Source: Calliopsis andreniformis
Lineage: Eukaryota > Arthropoda > Insecta > Hymenoptera > Andrenidae
NCBI RefSeq assembly: GCF_051401765.1
Contig: NW_027480438.1
Span: forward strand, 5,952,001-6,016,000
Direction of reading: 5' to 3'
Length of the DNA stretch: 64,000 nt
In this document: in pieces, positions 9,847 to 22,407 of the stretch
Numbering within the stretch: position 1 is the stretch's first letter
Layout of the letters: every line of letters starts with the position of its first letter
Translations under genes and position numbers: made by a program
The notes under the pieces: generated by a model
The model's input: only the letters and a program-made list of their open reading frames with translations
Databases searched by the model: none
Told to the model about the DNA's origin: nothing

Positions 9847-12099
9847 TACTATCCTCAATCCTCAATCATCAATCCTCAATCCTCAATCCTCAGTCATCAA
9901 TCCTCAATCTTCAATACTCATTCCTCAATCATCAATCCTCAATCCTCAATCCTCAATCCTCATTCCTCAAACCTCAAACCTCAACCCTCAGTCCTCATCC
10001 TCAATTCTCAATTCTTAATCCTCATTCCTCAATCCTCAATCTTCAATCCTCAATAATCAATCTCCTATCCTAGATCCTCAATCCCCAATACTCTATCCTT
10101 AATCCTCAATATTCAATCCTCTATCCCCAGTCCACAACCTTCAATCCCCAAATCTCAATAATCAATCCTCAATCCTCAGTCCTTAATCGTCAATCATCAA
10201 TCCACAATCTTCAATACTCAATCCCCAATCCTCAATCCTCAATCCTCAATCCTCAATCATCAATCCTCAATCTTCAATACTCAATCCTCAATCCTCAACC
10301 CTCCATCCTCAATACTCAACCCTCAATCCTCAATACTCAATCATCAATCCTCAATTCTCAATACTCAGTAGAATATACTGAATTCTCAGGATTCAATACT
10401 CAAACCTCAATCCTCAGCCCACAGCCCTCATCCTCCATCCACAATCCTCAATCCTCAATCCTCAATCTTCAATCATCAATACTCAATCTTCAATCTTCAA
10501 TACTCAATCCTCAATCATAAAATCCTCAGTCCTCAATATTCAACACACAACCCTCAACCATCAGTCCGCAATACTCAACCATCAATCCTCAATTCTCAAT
10601 ACTCATTAGTATATCCTGAATTCTCAGTATTCAATACTCAAAACTCAATCCTCAACCATCAGCCCTCATCCTCCATCCTCAATCCTCAATCCTCAATCCT
10701 CAATCTTCAATCCTCAATACTCAACCTTCAATCTTCAATCCTCAATTCTCAATCCTCAATCCTCAATCCTCAATCCTCAATCCTCAGTCATCAATCCTCA
10801 ATCTTCAATACTCAATCGTCAATCCGCAGTCCTCAATCCTCCATCCTCAATCTTCAATCCTGAATACTCAATCTTCAATCCTCAACCCTCAATCTTCAAT
10901 CCTCAACCCTCAATCCACAATCCACAATCCTCAATCCTCAATCATCAACCTTCAACCCTCAATACTCAATCTTCAATCCTCAATCCTCAATCCTGAATCG
11001 TCAATCCTCATTCTTCAATCCTCAATACCCAAACCTCAGTCCTCAATCCTCAATCTTCAATCCTGAATAATCAATCTCCAATCCTAGATCCTCAATCCCC
11101 AATCCTCAATCCTTAATCCTCAATCTTCAATCCTCAATCCCCAGTCCTCAATCTTCAATCCTCAATGCTCAATCCTCAATCCCCAATCCTCAATCCTCAG
11201 TCCTCAATCCTCAATCATCAAACCTCAAACCTCAATCCTCAACCGTCAGTACTCGTCCTCAATCCTCAACCCTCAATCCTCAACTCTCAATTCTCAATCC
11301 TCAATCCTCAATAGTCAATCTTTAATCCTCAATACTCAACCTTCAATCCTCAATCCTCAATAACCAATCCTCAATCCTTAATCCTCAATCTTCAATCCTC
11401 AATCCTCAATACTCAATCTGCAATCCTCAGTCCTCAACCCTCAACCCTCAATCCTCATTCTTCAATCCTCAATACCCAATCCTCAATCTTCAATCCTCAA
11501 TCCTCAATCCTCAATCCTCAATTCTCAATCCTCAATCCTCAGTCCTCAGTCCTCAAACCTCAATACTCAATCCTCGTTCCTCAAACCTCAATCCTCAACC
11601 CTCAGTCCTCATCCTCAGTTCTCAATCCTCAATCCTCAAACCTCAACCTTCAATCCTCAATACTCAGTCCTCAATCGTCAATACTCAACCATCAATACTC
11701 AATTCTCAATACTCAATAGAATATCCTGAATTCTCAGTACTCAATACTCAAACCTCAATCCTCAACACTCAGCCCTCATCCTCCATCCTCAATCCTCAAT
11801 CTTCAATCCTCAGTACTCAATCTTCAATGTTCAATCCTCAATCCTCAATCCTCAATCCTCAATCCTCAATCCTCAGTCATCAATCCTCAATCTTCAATAC
11901 TCAATCGTCAATCCGCAGTCCTCAATCCTCAATCCTCAATCTTCGTTCCTCAAACATCAATCCTCAACCCTCAGCCATCATCCTCAATCCTCAATCCTCG
12001 TTCCTCAATCCTCAATCCTCAATCCTCAATCCTCAATCCTCAATGGTCAATCTCCAGTCCTAGATCCTCAATCCCCAATCCTCAATCCTTAATCCTCAA
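9131..12099 (+). repeat. Second copy of 2,969-bp tandem duplication
   Basis: This copy directly follows the first at 9130/9131. The junction lies in TCTTCAATCCTCAATA, which is present at both parental ends, so it looks like homologous unequal exchange. The match continues to about 12111, where this copy turns to CAATCCTCAATTCTC and enters the long-unit order, while the first copy reads CAATACCCAATCC. Confidence 0.9.
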
Positions 12100-15000
12100 T
12101 CTTCAATCCTCAATCCTCAATTCTCAATCCTCAATACTCAATCCTCAATCCTCAATCCTCAATCCCCAATCCTCAATCTTCAATCCTCAATCCTCAATCC
12201 TCAAGCCTCAATCCTCAATCCCCAATCTTCAATCCTCCATACTCAATCTTCAATCCTCAATCCTCAATCATCAATCCTCAGTCCTCAATCCTCAGTCATC
12301 AATCCTCAATCTTCAATACTCAATCCTCAATCCTCAATCCTCAATCCTCTATCCTCATTCCTCAAACATCAATCCTCAACCCTCAGTCTTCATCCTCAAT
12401 TCGCAATACTCAATCCTCAATCCTCAATCCTCAATCTTCAATCATCAATACTCAATCTTCAATACTCAATCCTCAATCCTCAATCCTAAAATCCTCAATC
12501 CCCCATATTCAACACACAACCCTCAACCATCAATCCTCAATACACAACCATCAATTATCAATTCTCAGTACTCAATAGAATATCCTGAATTCTCAATTTT
12601 CAATTATCAATCCTGAATCCTCAATCTTCAGCTCTCAGTCCTCAACAATCAGTTGTCAATCCTCAATCCTCAATAGAATATCCTCAATTCACAGTATTCA
12701 ATACTCAATAGTCAATCTGCAATCTTCCAACCTCTATCCACAAACATCAATTCTCATCACTCAACCTTCAATCCTCAGTCCTCAATCCACAATCACCAAT
12801 CCACAATCTTCAATAGGCAATCCTCAATCCTCAATCCTCAATCCTCAATACTCAATCTTCAATCCTCAATCCTCAATCCTCAATCCTCAACCCTCAGCCC
12901 TCATCCTCAACCCTCAATCCTGAATCTTCAATCCTGAATACTCAATCTTCAATCCTCAACACTCAATCTTCAATCCTCAACCCTCAATCCACAATCCACA
13001 ATCCTCAATACTCAATGATCAACCTTCAATCCTCAATCCTCAACCCTCAATCCTCAATCATCAGTCATGAATACTCAATCTTCGTAACTCAATCCTCAAT
13101 CCTCAATTCTCAATCCTCAATCCTCAATCCTCATTCCTCAAACCTCAATCCTCAACCCTCAGACCCCATCCTCAATTCACAATTATCAATCCTCAATCCT
13201 CAATCCTCAATCTTCAATCCTGAATAATCAATCTTTCAATCCTAGATCCTCAATCCCCAATCCTCAATCCTTAATACTCAATCTTCAATCCTCAATCCCC
13301 AGTCCTCAATCTTCAATCCTAAATGCTCAATACTCAATCCTCAATCCTCAATCCTCAATCCTCAATCCTCAATCATCAAACTTCAAACCTCAATCCTCAA
13401 CCGTCAGTCCTCGTCCTCAATCCTCAACCCTCAATCCTCAATTCTCAATTCTCAATCCTCAATCCTCAATCGTCAATCTTCAATCCTCAATGATCAATCT
13501 CCAATCCTAGATCCTTAATCCCCAATCCCCAATCCTTATTACTCAATCTTCAATCCTCAATCCCCTGTCCTCAATCTTCAATCCTCAATGCTCAATCCTC
13601 AATCCTCAATCCTCAGTCATCAGTCCTCAATCCTCAATCCTCAAACCTCAATCCTCAACCCTCAATCCTCAGTCCCCAAACCTCAATTCCGAATCCTCAA
13701 TCCTCAATGCTCAATCTTCATCCCTCAGCCCGCAACAATCAATTGTGAATCCTCAATCCTCAATAGAATATCCTCAATTCACAGTTTTCAATACTGAATC
13801 CCCAATCTTCAATCTTCAAATCTCAAGCCACAGACATCAATTCTCATCACTCAACCCTCAACACTCAGTCCTCAATCTTCAAACATCGATCCTCGATCCT
13901 CAATCTTCAATCCTCCATACCCAATCTTCTATCCTCAATCCTCAATCATCAATCCTCAATCCTCAATCCTCAGTCATCAATCCTCAATCTTCAATACTCA
14001 TTCCTCAATCATCAATCCTCAATCCTCAATCCTCAATCCTCATTCCTCATACCTCAATCCTCAACCCTCAGTCCTCATTCTCAATTCTCAACTCTTAATC
14101 CTCAATCCTCAATCCTCAATCTTCAATCCTCAATAATCAATCTCCTATCCTAGATGCTCAATCCCCAATACGCTATCCTTAATCCTCAATATTCAATCCT
14201 CTATCCCCAGTCCACAATCTTCAATCCCCAAATCTCACTAATCGATCCTCAATCCTCAATCCTCAATCCTCAATCCTCAATCCTCAATCCTCAATCATCA
14301 ATCCTCAATCTTCAATACTCAATGCTCAATCCTCAACCCTCAATCCTCAATACTCAACCCTCAATCCTCAATACTCAACCATCAATCCTCAATTCTCAAT
14401 ACTCAATAGAATATACTGAATTCTCAGGATTCAATACTCAAACCTCAATCCTCAGCCCTCAGGCCTCATCCTCCATCCTCAATCCTCAATCCTCAATCCT
14501 CAATATTCAATCATCAATACTCAATCTTCAATCGTCAATACTCAATCCTCAATCCTAAAATCCTCAATCCTCAATATTCAACACACAACCCTCAACCATC
14601 AGTCCGCAATACTCAACCATCAATCCTCAATTCTCAATACTCATTAGTATATCCTGAATTCTCAGTATTCAATACTCAAACCTCAATCCTCAACCCTCAG
14701 CCCTCATCCTCCGTCCACAATCCTCAATCCTCAATCCTCAATCTTCAATACTCAATACTCAACCTTCAATCTTCAATCCTCTATTCTCAATCCTCAATCC
14801 TCAATCCTCAATCCTCAGTCATCAATCCTCAATCTTCAATACTCAATCGTCAATCCGCAGTCCTCAATCCTCAATCCTCAATCCTCGTTCCTCAAACATC
14901 AATCCTCAACCCTCAGACATCATCCTCAATCCTCAATCCTCGTTCATCAATCCTCAATCCTCAATCCTCAATCCTCAATAGTCAATCTCCAATCCTAGAT

Positions 15001-16804
15001 CCCCAATCCTCAATCTTCAATCCTCAACCCTCAATCCTCAAGCCTCAATCCTCAATCTTCAATCCTGAATACTCAGTCTTCAATCCTCAATACTCAATCT
15101 TCAATCCTCAACCCTCAATCCACAATCCACAATCCTCAATCCTCGATCATCAACCTTCAATCCTCAATACTCAATCTTCAATTCTCAATCCTCAATCCTG
15201 AATCGTCAATCCTCATTCTTCAATCCTCAATACCCAATCCTCAGTCCTCAATCCTCAATCCTCAGTCATCAATCCTCAATCCTCAATACTCAATCGTCAA
15301 TCCTCAGTCCTCAATTCTCAATCCTCAATCCCCGTTCCTCAAACCTCAATACTCAACCCTCAGTCCTCATCCTCAATTCTTAATCCTCAATCCTCAAACC
15401 TCAATCTTCAATCCTCAATACTCAATCCTCAATACTCAATACTCAACCATTAATCCTCAATTCTCAATACTGAATAGAATATCCTGAATTCTCAGTATTC
15501 AATACTCAAACCTCAATCCTCAACCCTCAGCCCTCATCCTCCATCCTCAATCCTCAATCCTCAAACCTCAATCTTCAATCCTCAATACTCAATCTTCGAT
15601 TCTCAATTCTCAATCCTCAATCGTCAATCCCCAATCCTCAATCTTCAATCCTCAATCCTCAATCCTCAATCTTCAATCCTCAATCCTCAATCCTTAATCC
15701 TCACACCTCAAACATCAATATTCAACCCTCAGTCCTCGTCCTCAATCCACAACCCTCAATCCTCAGTCCTCAATACTCAATCTTCAATCCTCAATACTCA
15801 ATCCTCAATCCTCAATCCTCAATCTTCAATCCTCAATACTCAATCTTCAATCCTCAATCCTCAATCCTCAATCCTCAATCCTCATTCTTCAATCTTCAAT
15901 ACCCAATCCTCAATCTTCAAACCTCAATCCTCAATCCTCAATCCTCAATCCTCAATCCTCATTCTTCAATCCTCAATACCCAATCCTCAATCTTCAATCC
16001 TCAATCCTCATTCTTCAATTCTCCATACCCAATACTCAATCTTCAACCCTCAATCCTCTATCCTCAATCCTCAATTCTCAATCCTAATTCTTCAATCCTC
16101 AATACCCAATCCTCAATCTTCAATCCTCAGTCCTCAATATTCAATCATCAATATTCAATCTTCAATCCTCAAGCCTCAATCCTCAATCCCCAATCTTCAA
16201 TCCTCCATACTCAATCTTCAATTCTCAATCCTCAATCATCAATCCTCAATCCTCAATCCTCAGTCATCAATCCTCAATCTTCAATACTCAATCCTCAATG
16301 CTCAATCCTCAATCCTCAATCCTCATTCCTCAAACCTCAATCCTCAACCCTCAGTCCTCATCCTCAATTCGCAATACTCAATCCTCAATCATCAATCCTC
16401 AATCTTCAATCATGAATACTCAACCTTCAATACTCAATCCTCAATCCTCAATCCTAAAATCCTCAATCCCCCATATTCAACACACAACCCTCAGCCATCA
16501 ATCCTCAATACTCAACCATCAATTATCAATTCTCAATACTCAATAGAATATCCTGAATTCTCAGTTTTCAATACTCAATCCTGAATCCTCAATCTTCAAC
16601 TCTCAGTCCTCAACAATCAGTTGTCAATCCTCAATCCTCAATAGAATATCCTCAATTCACAGTTTTCAATACTCAATACTCAATCTTCAATCTTCAAATC
16701 TCAATCCACAGACATCAATTCTCATCACTCAACCCTCAACACTCAGTCCTCAATCTTCAAACATCGATCCTCAATCCTCAATCTCCAATCCTCCATACTC
16801 AATC
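9847..16804 (+). repeat. Higher-order unit 3 (6,958 bp), long family variant
   Basis: This is a long-family unit. It starts like unit 2, including the 181-bp deletion, and from 12112 follows the order seen at 19,240-22,400 and 31,030-35,520. It differs from the standard 6,936-bp unit by the 181-bp loss, by two extra heptamers near 12.3 kb, and by a replaced stretch at about 13.6-14.2 kb. That stretch brings in an extra dyad element at 13766, an extra ATCGAT at 13885 and a diverged second copy of the unit landmark near 13926. From the element at 14409 to the end (2,396 bp) the spacing equals that of units 5 and 6. Confidence 0.85.
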
Positions 16805-17561
16805 TACTATCCTCAATCCTCAATCATCAATCCTCAATCCTCAATCCTCAGTCATCAATCCTCAATCTTCAATACTCATTCCTCAATCATCAATCCTCAA
16901 TCCTCAATCCTCAATCCTCATTCCTCAAACCTCAAACCTCAACCCTCAGTCCTCATCCTCAATTCTCAATTCTTAATCCTCATTCCTCAATCCTCAATCT
17001 TCAATCCTCAATAATCAATCTCCTATCCTAGATCCTCAATCCCCAATACTCTATCCTTAATCCTCAATATTCAATCCTCTATCCCCAGTCCACAACCTTC
17101 AATCCCCAAATCTCAATAATCAATCCTCAATCCTCAGTCCTTAATCGTCAATCATCAATCCACAATCTTCAATACTCAATCCCCAATCCTCAATCCTCAA
17201 TCCTCAATCCTCAATCATCAATCCTCAATCTTCAATACTCAATCCTCAATCCTCAACCCTCCATCCTCAATACTCAACCCTCAATCCTCAATACTCAATC
17301 ATCAATCCTCAATTCTCAATACTCAGTAGAATATACTGAATTCTCAGGATTCAATACTCAAACCTCAATCCTCAGCCCACAGCTCTCATCCTCCATCCAC
17401 AATCCTCAATCCTCAATCCTCAATCTTCAATCATCAATACTCAATCTTCAATCTTCAATACATAATCCTCAATCATAAAATCCTCAATCCTCAATATTCA
17501 ACACACAACCCTCAACCATCAGTCCGCAATACTCAACCATCAATCCTCAATTCTCAATACT

Positions 17562-20500
17562 CATTAGTATATCCTGAATTCTCAGTATTCAATACTCAAA
17601 ACTCAATCCTCAACCATCAGCCCTCATCCTCCATCCTCAATCCTCAATCCTCAATCCTCAATCTTCAATCCTCAATACTCAACCTTCAATCTTCAATCCT
17701 CAATTCTCAATCCTCAATCCTCAATCCTCAATCCTCAATCCTCAGTCATCAATCCTCAATCTTCAATACTCAATCGTCAATCCGCAGTCCTCAATCCTCC
17801 ATCCTCAATCTTCAATCCTGAATACTCAATCTTCAATCCTCAATACTCAATCTTCAATCCTCAACCCTCAATCCACAATCCACAATCCTCAATCCTCAAT
17901 CATCAACCTTCAACCCTCAATACTCAATCTTCAATCCTCAATCCTCAATCCTGAATCGTCAATCCTCATTCTTCAATCCTCAATACCCAAACCTCAGTCC
18001 TCAATCCTCAATCCTCAGTCATCAATCCTCAATAGTCAGTCATGAATACTCAATCTTCATAACTCAATCCTCAATCCTCAATCCTCAATCCTCAATCCTC
18101 AATCCTCAATCCTCATTCTTCAAACCTCAATCCTCAACCCTCAGTCCTCATCCTCAATTCTCAATTCTCAATCCTCAATCCTCAATCCTCAATCTTCAAT
18201 CCTGAATAAACAATCTCCAATCCTAGATCCTCAATCCCCAATCCTCAATCCTTAATCCTCAATCTTCAATCCTCAATCCCCAGTCCTCAATCTTCAATCC
18301 TCAATGCTCAATCCTCAATCCCCAATCCTCAATCCTCAGTCCTCAATCCTCAATCATCAAACCTCAAACCTCAATCCTCAACCGTCAGTACTCGTCCTCA
18401 ATCCTCAACCCTCAATCCTCAACTCTCAATTCTCAATCCTCAATCCTCAATAGTCAATCTTTAATCCTCAATACTCAACCTTCAATCCTCAATCCTCAAT
18501 AACCAATCCTCAATCCTTAATCCTCAATCTTCAATCCTCAATCCTCAATACTCAATCTGCAATCCTCAGTCCTCAACCCTCAACCCTCAATCCTCATTCT
18601 TCAATCCTCAATACCCAATCCTCAATCTTCAATCCTCAATCCTCAATCCTCAATCCTCAATTCTCAATCCTCAATCCTCAGTCCTCAGTCCTCAAACCTC
18701 AATCCTCAATCCTCGTTCCTCAAACCTCAATCCTCAACCCTCAGTCCTCATCCTCAGTTCTCAATCCTCAATCCTCAAACCTCAACCTTCAATCCTCAAT
18801 ACTCAATCCTCAATCGTCAATACTCAACCATCAATACTCAATTCTCAATACTCAATAGAATATCCTGAATTCTCAGTACTCAATACTCAAACCTCAATCC
18901 TCAACACTCAGCCCTCATCCTCCATCCTCAATCCTCAATCTTCAATCCTCAGTACTCAATCTTCAATCTTCAATCCTCAATCCTCAATCCTCAATCCTCA
19001 ATCCTCAATCCTCAGTCATCAATCCTCAATCTTCAATACTCAATCGTCAATCCGCAGTCCTCAATCCTCAATCCTCAATCTTCGTTCCTCAAACATCAAT
19101 CCTCAACCCTCAGCCATCATCCTCAATCCTCAATCCTCGTTCCTCAATCCTCAATCCTCAATCCTCAATCCTCAATCCTCAATGGTCAATCTCCAGTCCT
19201 AGATCCTCAATCCCCAATCCTCAATCCTTAATCCTCAATCTTCAATCCTCAATCCTCAATTCTCAATCCTCAATACTCAATCCTCAATCCTCAATCCTCA
19301 ATCCCCAATCCTCAATCTTCAATCCTCAATCCTCAATCCTCAAGCCTCAATCCTCAATCCCCAATCTTCAATCCTCCATACTCAATCTTCAATCCTCAAT
19401 CCTCAATCATCAATCCTCAGTCCTCAATCCTCAGTCATCAATCCTCAATCCTCAATTCTCAATCCTCAATACTCAATCCTCATTCCTCAAACATCAATCC
19501 TCAACCCTCAGTCTTCATCCTCAATTCGCAATACTCAATCCTCAATCCTGAATCCTCAATCTTCAATCATCAATACTCAATCTTCAATACTCAATCCTCA
19601 ATCCTCAATCCTAAAATCCTCAATCCCCCATATTCAACACACAACCCTCAACCATCAATCCTCAATACACAACCATCAATTATCAATTCTCAGTACTCAA
19701 TAGAATATCCTGAATTCTCAATTTTCAATACTCAATCCTGAATCCTCAATCTTCAGCTCTCAGTCCTCAACAATCAGTTGTCAATCCTCAATCCTCAATA
19801 GAATATCCTCAATTCACAGTATTCAATACTCAATAGTCAATCTGCAATCTTCCAACCTCTATCCACAAACATCAATTCTCTTCACTCAACCTTCAATCCT
19901 CAGTCCTCAATCCACAATCACCAATCCACAATCTTCAATAGGCAATCCTCAATCCTCAATCCTCAATCCTCAATACTCAATCTTCAATCCTCAATCCTCA
20001 ATCCTCAATCCTCAACCCTCAGCCCTCATCCTCAACCCTCAATCCTGAATCTTCAATCCTGAATACTCAATCTTCAATCCTCAACACTCAATCTTCAATC
20101 CTCAACCCTCAATCCACAATCCACAATCCTCAATACTCAATGATCAACCTTCAATCCTCAATCCTCAACCCTCAATCCTCAATCATCAGTCATGAATACT
20201 CAATCTTCGTAACTCAATCCTCAATCCTCAATTCTCAATCCTCAATCCTCAATCCTCATTCCTCAAACCTCAATCCTCAACCCTCAGACCCCATCCTCAA
20301 TTCACAATTATCAATCCTCAATCCTCAATCCTCAATCTTCAATCCTGAATAATCAATCTTTCAATCCTAGATCCTCAATCCCCAATCCTCAATCCTTAAT
20401 ACTCAATCTTCAATCCTCAATCCCCAGTCCTCAATCTTCAATCCTCAATGCTCAATACTCAATCCTCAATCCTCAATCCTCAATCCTCAATCCTCAATCA

Positions 20501-22407
20501 TCAAACTTCAAACCTCAATCCTCAACCGTCAGTCCTCGTCCTCAATCCTCAACCCTCAATCCTCAATTCCCAATTCTCAATCCTCAATCCTCAATCGTCA
20601 ATCTTCAATCCTCAATGATCAATCTCCAATCCTAGATCCTTAATCCCCAATCCCCAATCCTCATTACTCAATCTTCAATCCTCAATCCCCTGTCCTCAAT
20701 CTTCAATCCTCAATTCTCAAACCTCAATCCTCAATCCTCAGTCATCAGTCCTCAATCCTCAATCCTCAAACCTCAATCCTCAATCCTCAATCGTCAATCT
20801 TCAATCCTCAATGATCAATCTCCAATCCTAGATCCTTAATCCCCAATCCCCAATCCTTATTACTCAATCTTCAATCCTCAATCCCCTGTCCTCAATCTTC
20901 AATCCTCAATGCTCAATCCTCAATCCTCAATCCTCATTCCTCATACCTCAATCCTCAACCCTCAGTCCTCATCCTCAATTCTCAATTCTTAATCCTCAAT
21001 CCTCAATCCTCAATCTTCAATCCTCAATAATCAATCTCCTATCCTAGATGCTCAATCCCCAATACGCTATCCTTAATCCTCAATATTCAATCCTCTATCC
21101 CCAGTCCACAATCTTCAATCCCCAAATCTCACTAATCGATCCTCAATCCTCAGTCCTTAATCGTCAATCATGAATCCACAATCTTCAATACTCAATCCTC
21201 AATCCTCAATCCTCAATCCTCAATCCTCAATCATCAATCCTCAATCTTCAATACTCAATCCTCAATCCTCAACCCTCAATCCTCAATACTCAACCCTCAA
21301 TCCTCAATACTCAACCATCAATCCTCAATTCTCAATACTCAATAGAATATACTGAATTCTCAGGATTCAATACTCAAACCTCAATCCTCAGCCCTCAGGC
21401 CTCATCCTCCATCCTCAATCCTCAATCCTCAATCCTCAATATTCAATCATCAATACTCAATCTTCAATCGTCAATACTCAATCCTCAATCCTAAAATCCT
21501 CAATCCTCAATATTCAACACACAACCCTCAACCATCAGTCCGCAATACTCAACCATCAATCCTCAATTCTCAATACTCATTAGTATATCCTGAATTCTCA
21601 GTATTCAATACTCAAACCTCAATCCTCAACCCTCAGCCCTCATCCTCCGTCCACAATCCTCAATCCTCAATCCTCAATCTTCAATACTCAATACTCAACC
21701 TTCAATCTTCAATCCTCTATTCTCAATCCTCAATCCTCAATCCTCAATCCTCAGTCATCAATCCTCAATCTTCAATACTCAATCGTCAATCCGCAGTCCT
21801 CAATCCTCAATCCTCAATCCTCGTTCCTCAAACATCAATCCTCAACCCTCAGCCATCATCCTCAATCCTCAATCCTCGTTCATCAATCCTCAATCCTCAA
21901 TCCTCAATCCTCAATAGTCAATCTCCAATCCTAGATCCCCAATCCTCAATCTTCAATCCTCAACCCTCAATCCTCAAGCCTCAATCCTCAATCTTCAATC
22001 CTGAATACTCAGTCTTCAATCCTCAATACTCAATCTTCAATCCTCAACCCTCAATCCACAATCCACAATCCTCAATCCTCGATCATCAACCTTCAATCCT
22101 CAATACTCAATCTTCAATTCTCAATCCTCAATCCTGAATCGTCAATCCTCATTCTTCAATCCTCAATACCCAATCCTCAGTCCTCAATCCTCAATCCTCA
22201 GTCATCAATCCTCAATCCTCAATACTCAATCGTCAATCCTCAGTCCTCAATTCTCAATCCTCAATCCCCGTTCCTCAAACCTCAATACTCAACCCTCAGT
22301 CCTCATCCTCAATTCTTAATCCTCAATCCTCAAACCTCAATCTTCAATCCTCAATACTCAATCCTCAATACTCAATACTCAACCATTAATCCTCAATTCT
22401 CAATACT
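17562..22407 (+). repeat. First copy of 4,846-bp tandem duplication
   Basis: The copy begins in the CATTAGTATATCC element at 17562. At its far end the sequence runs into AACCATTAATCCTC (22381), which belongs to the element class found at 27259, and then continues as CATTAGTATATCC again at 22408. The two elements share CCTCAATTCTCAATACTCA just before the switch, so the exchange took place inside that shared stretch. Confidence 0.9.

Noticed and set aside
18200..18215. AATAAA in GAATAAACAATC (near 18204, 23050 and 29986) as a polyadenylation signal
   Set aside because: It is a one-base variant of the usual GAATAATCAATC string, limited to units 4 and 5, with no gene upstream.
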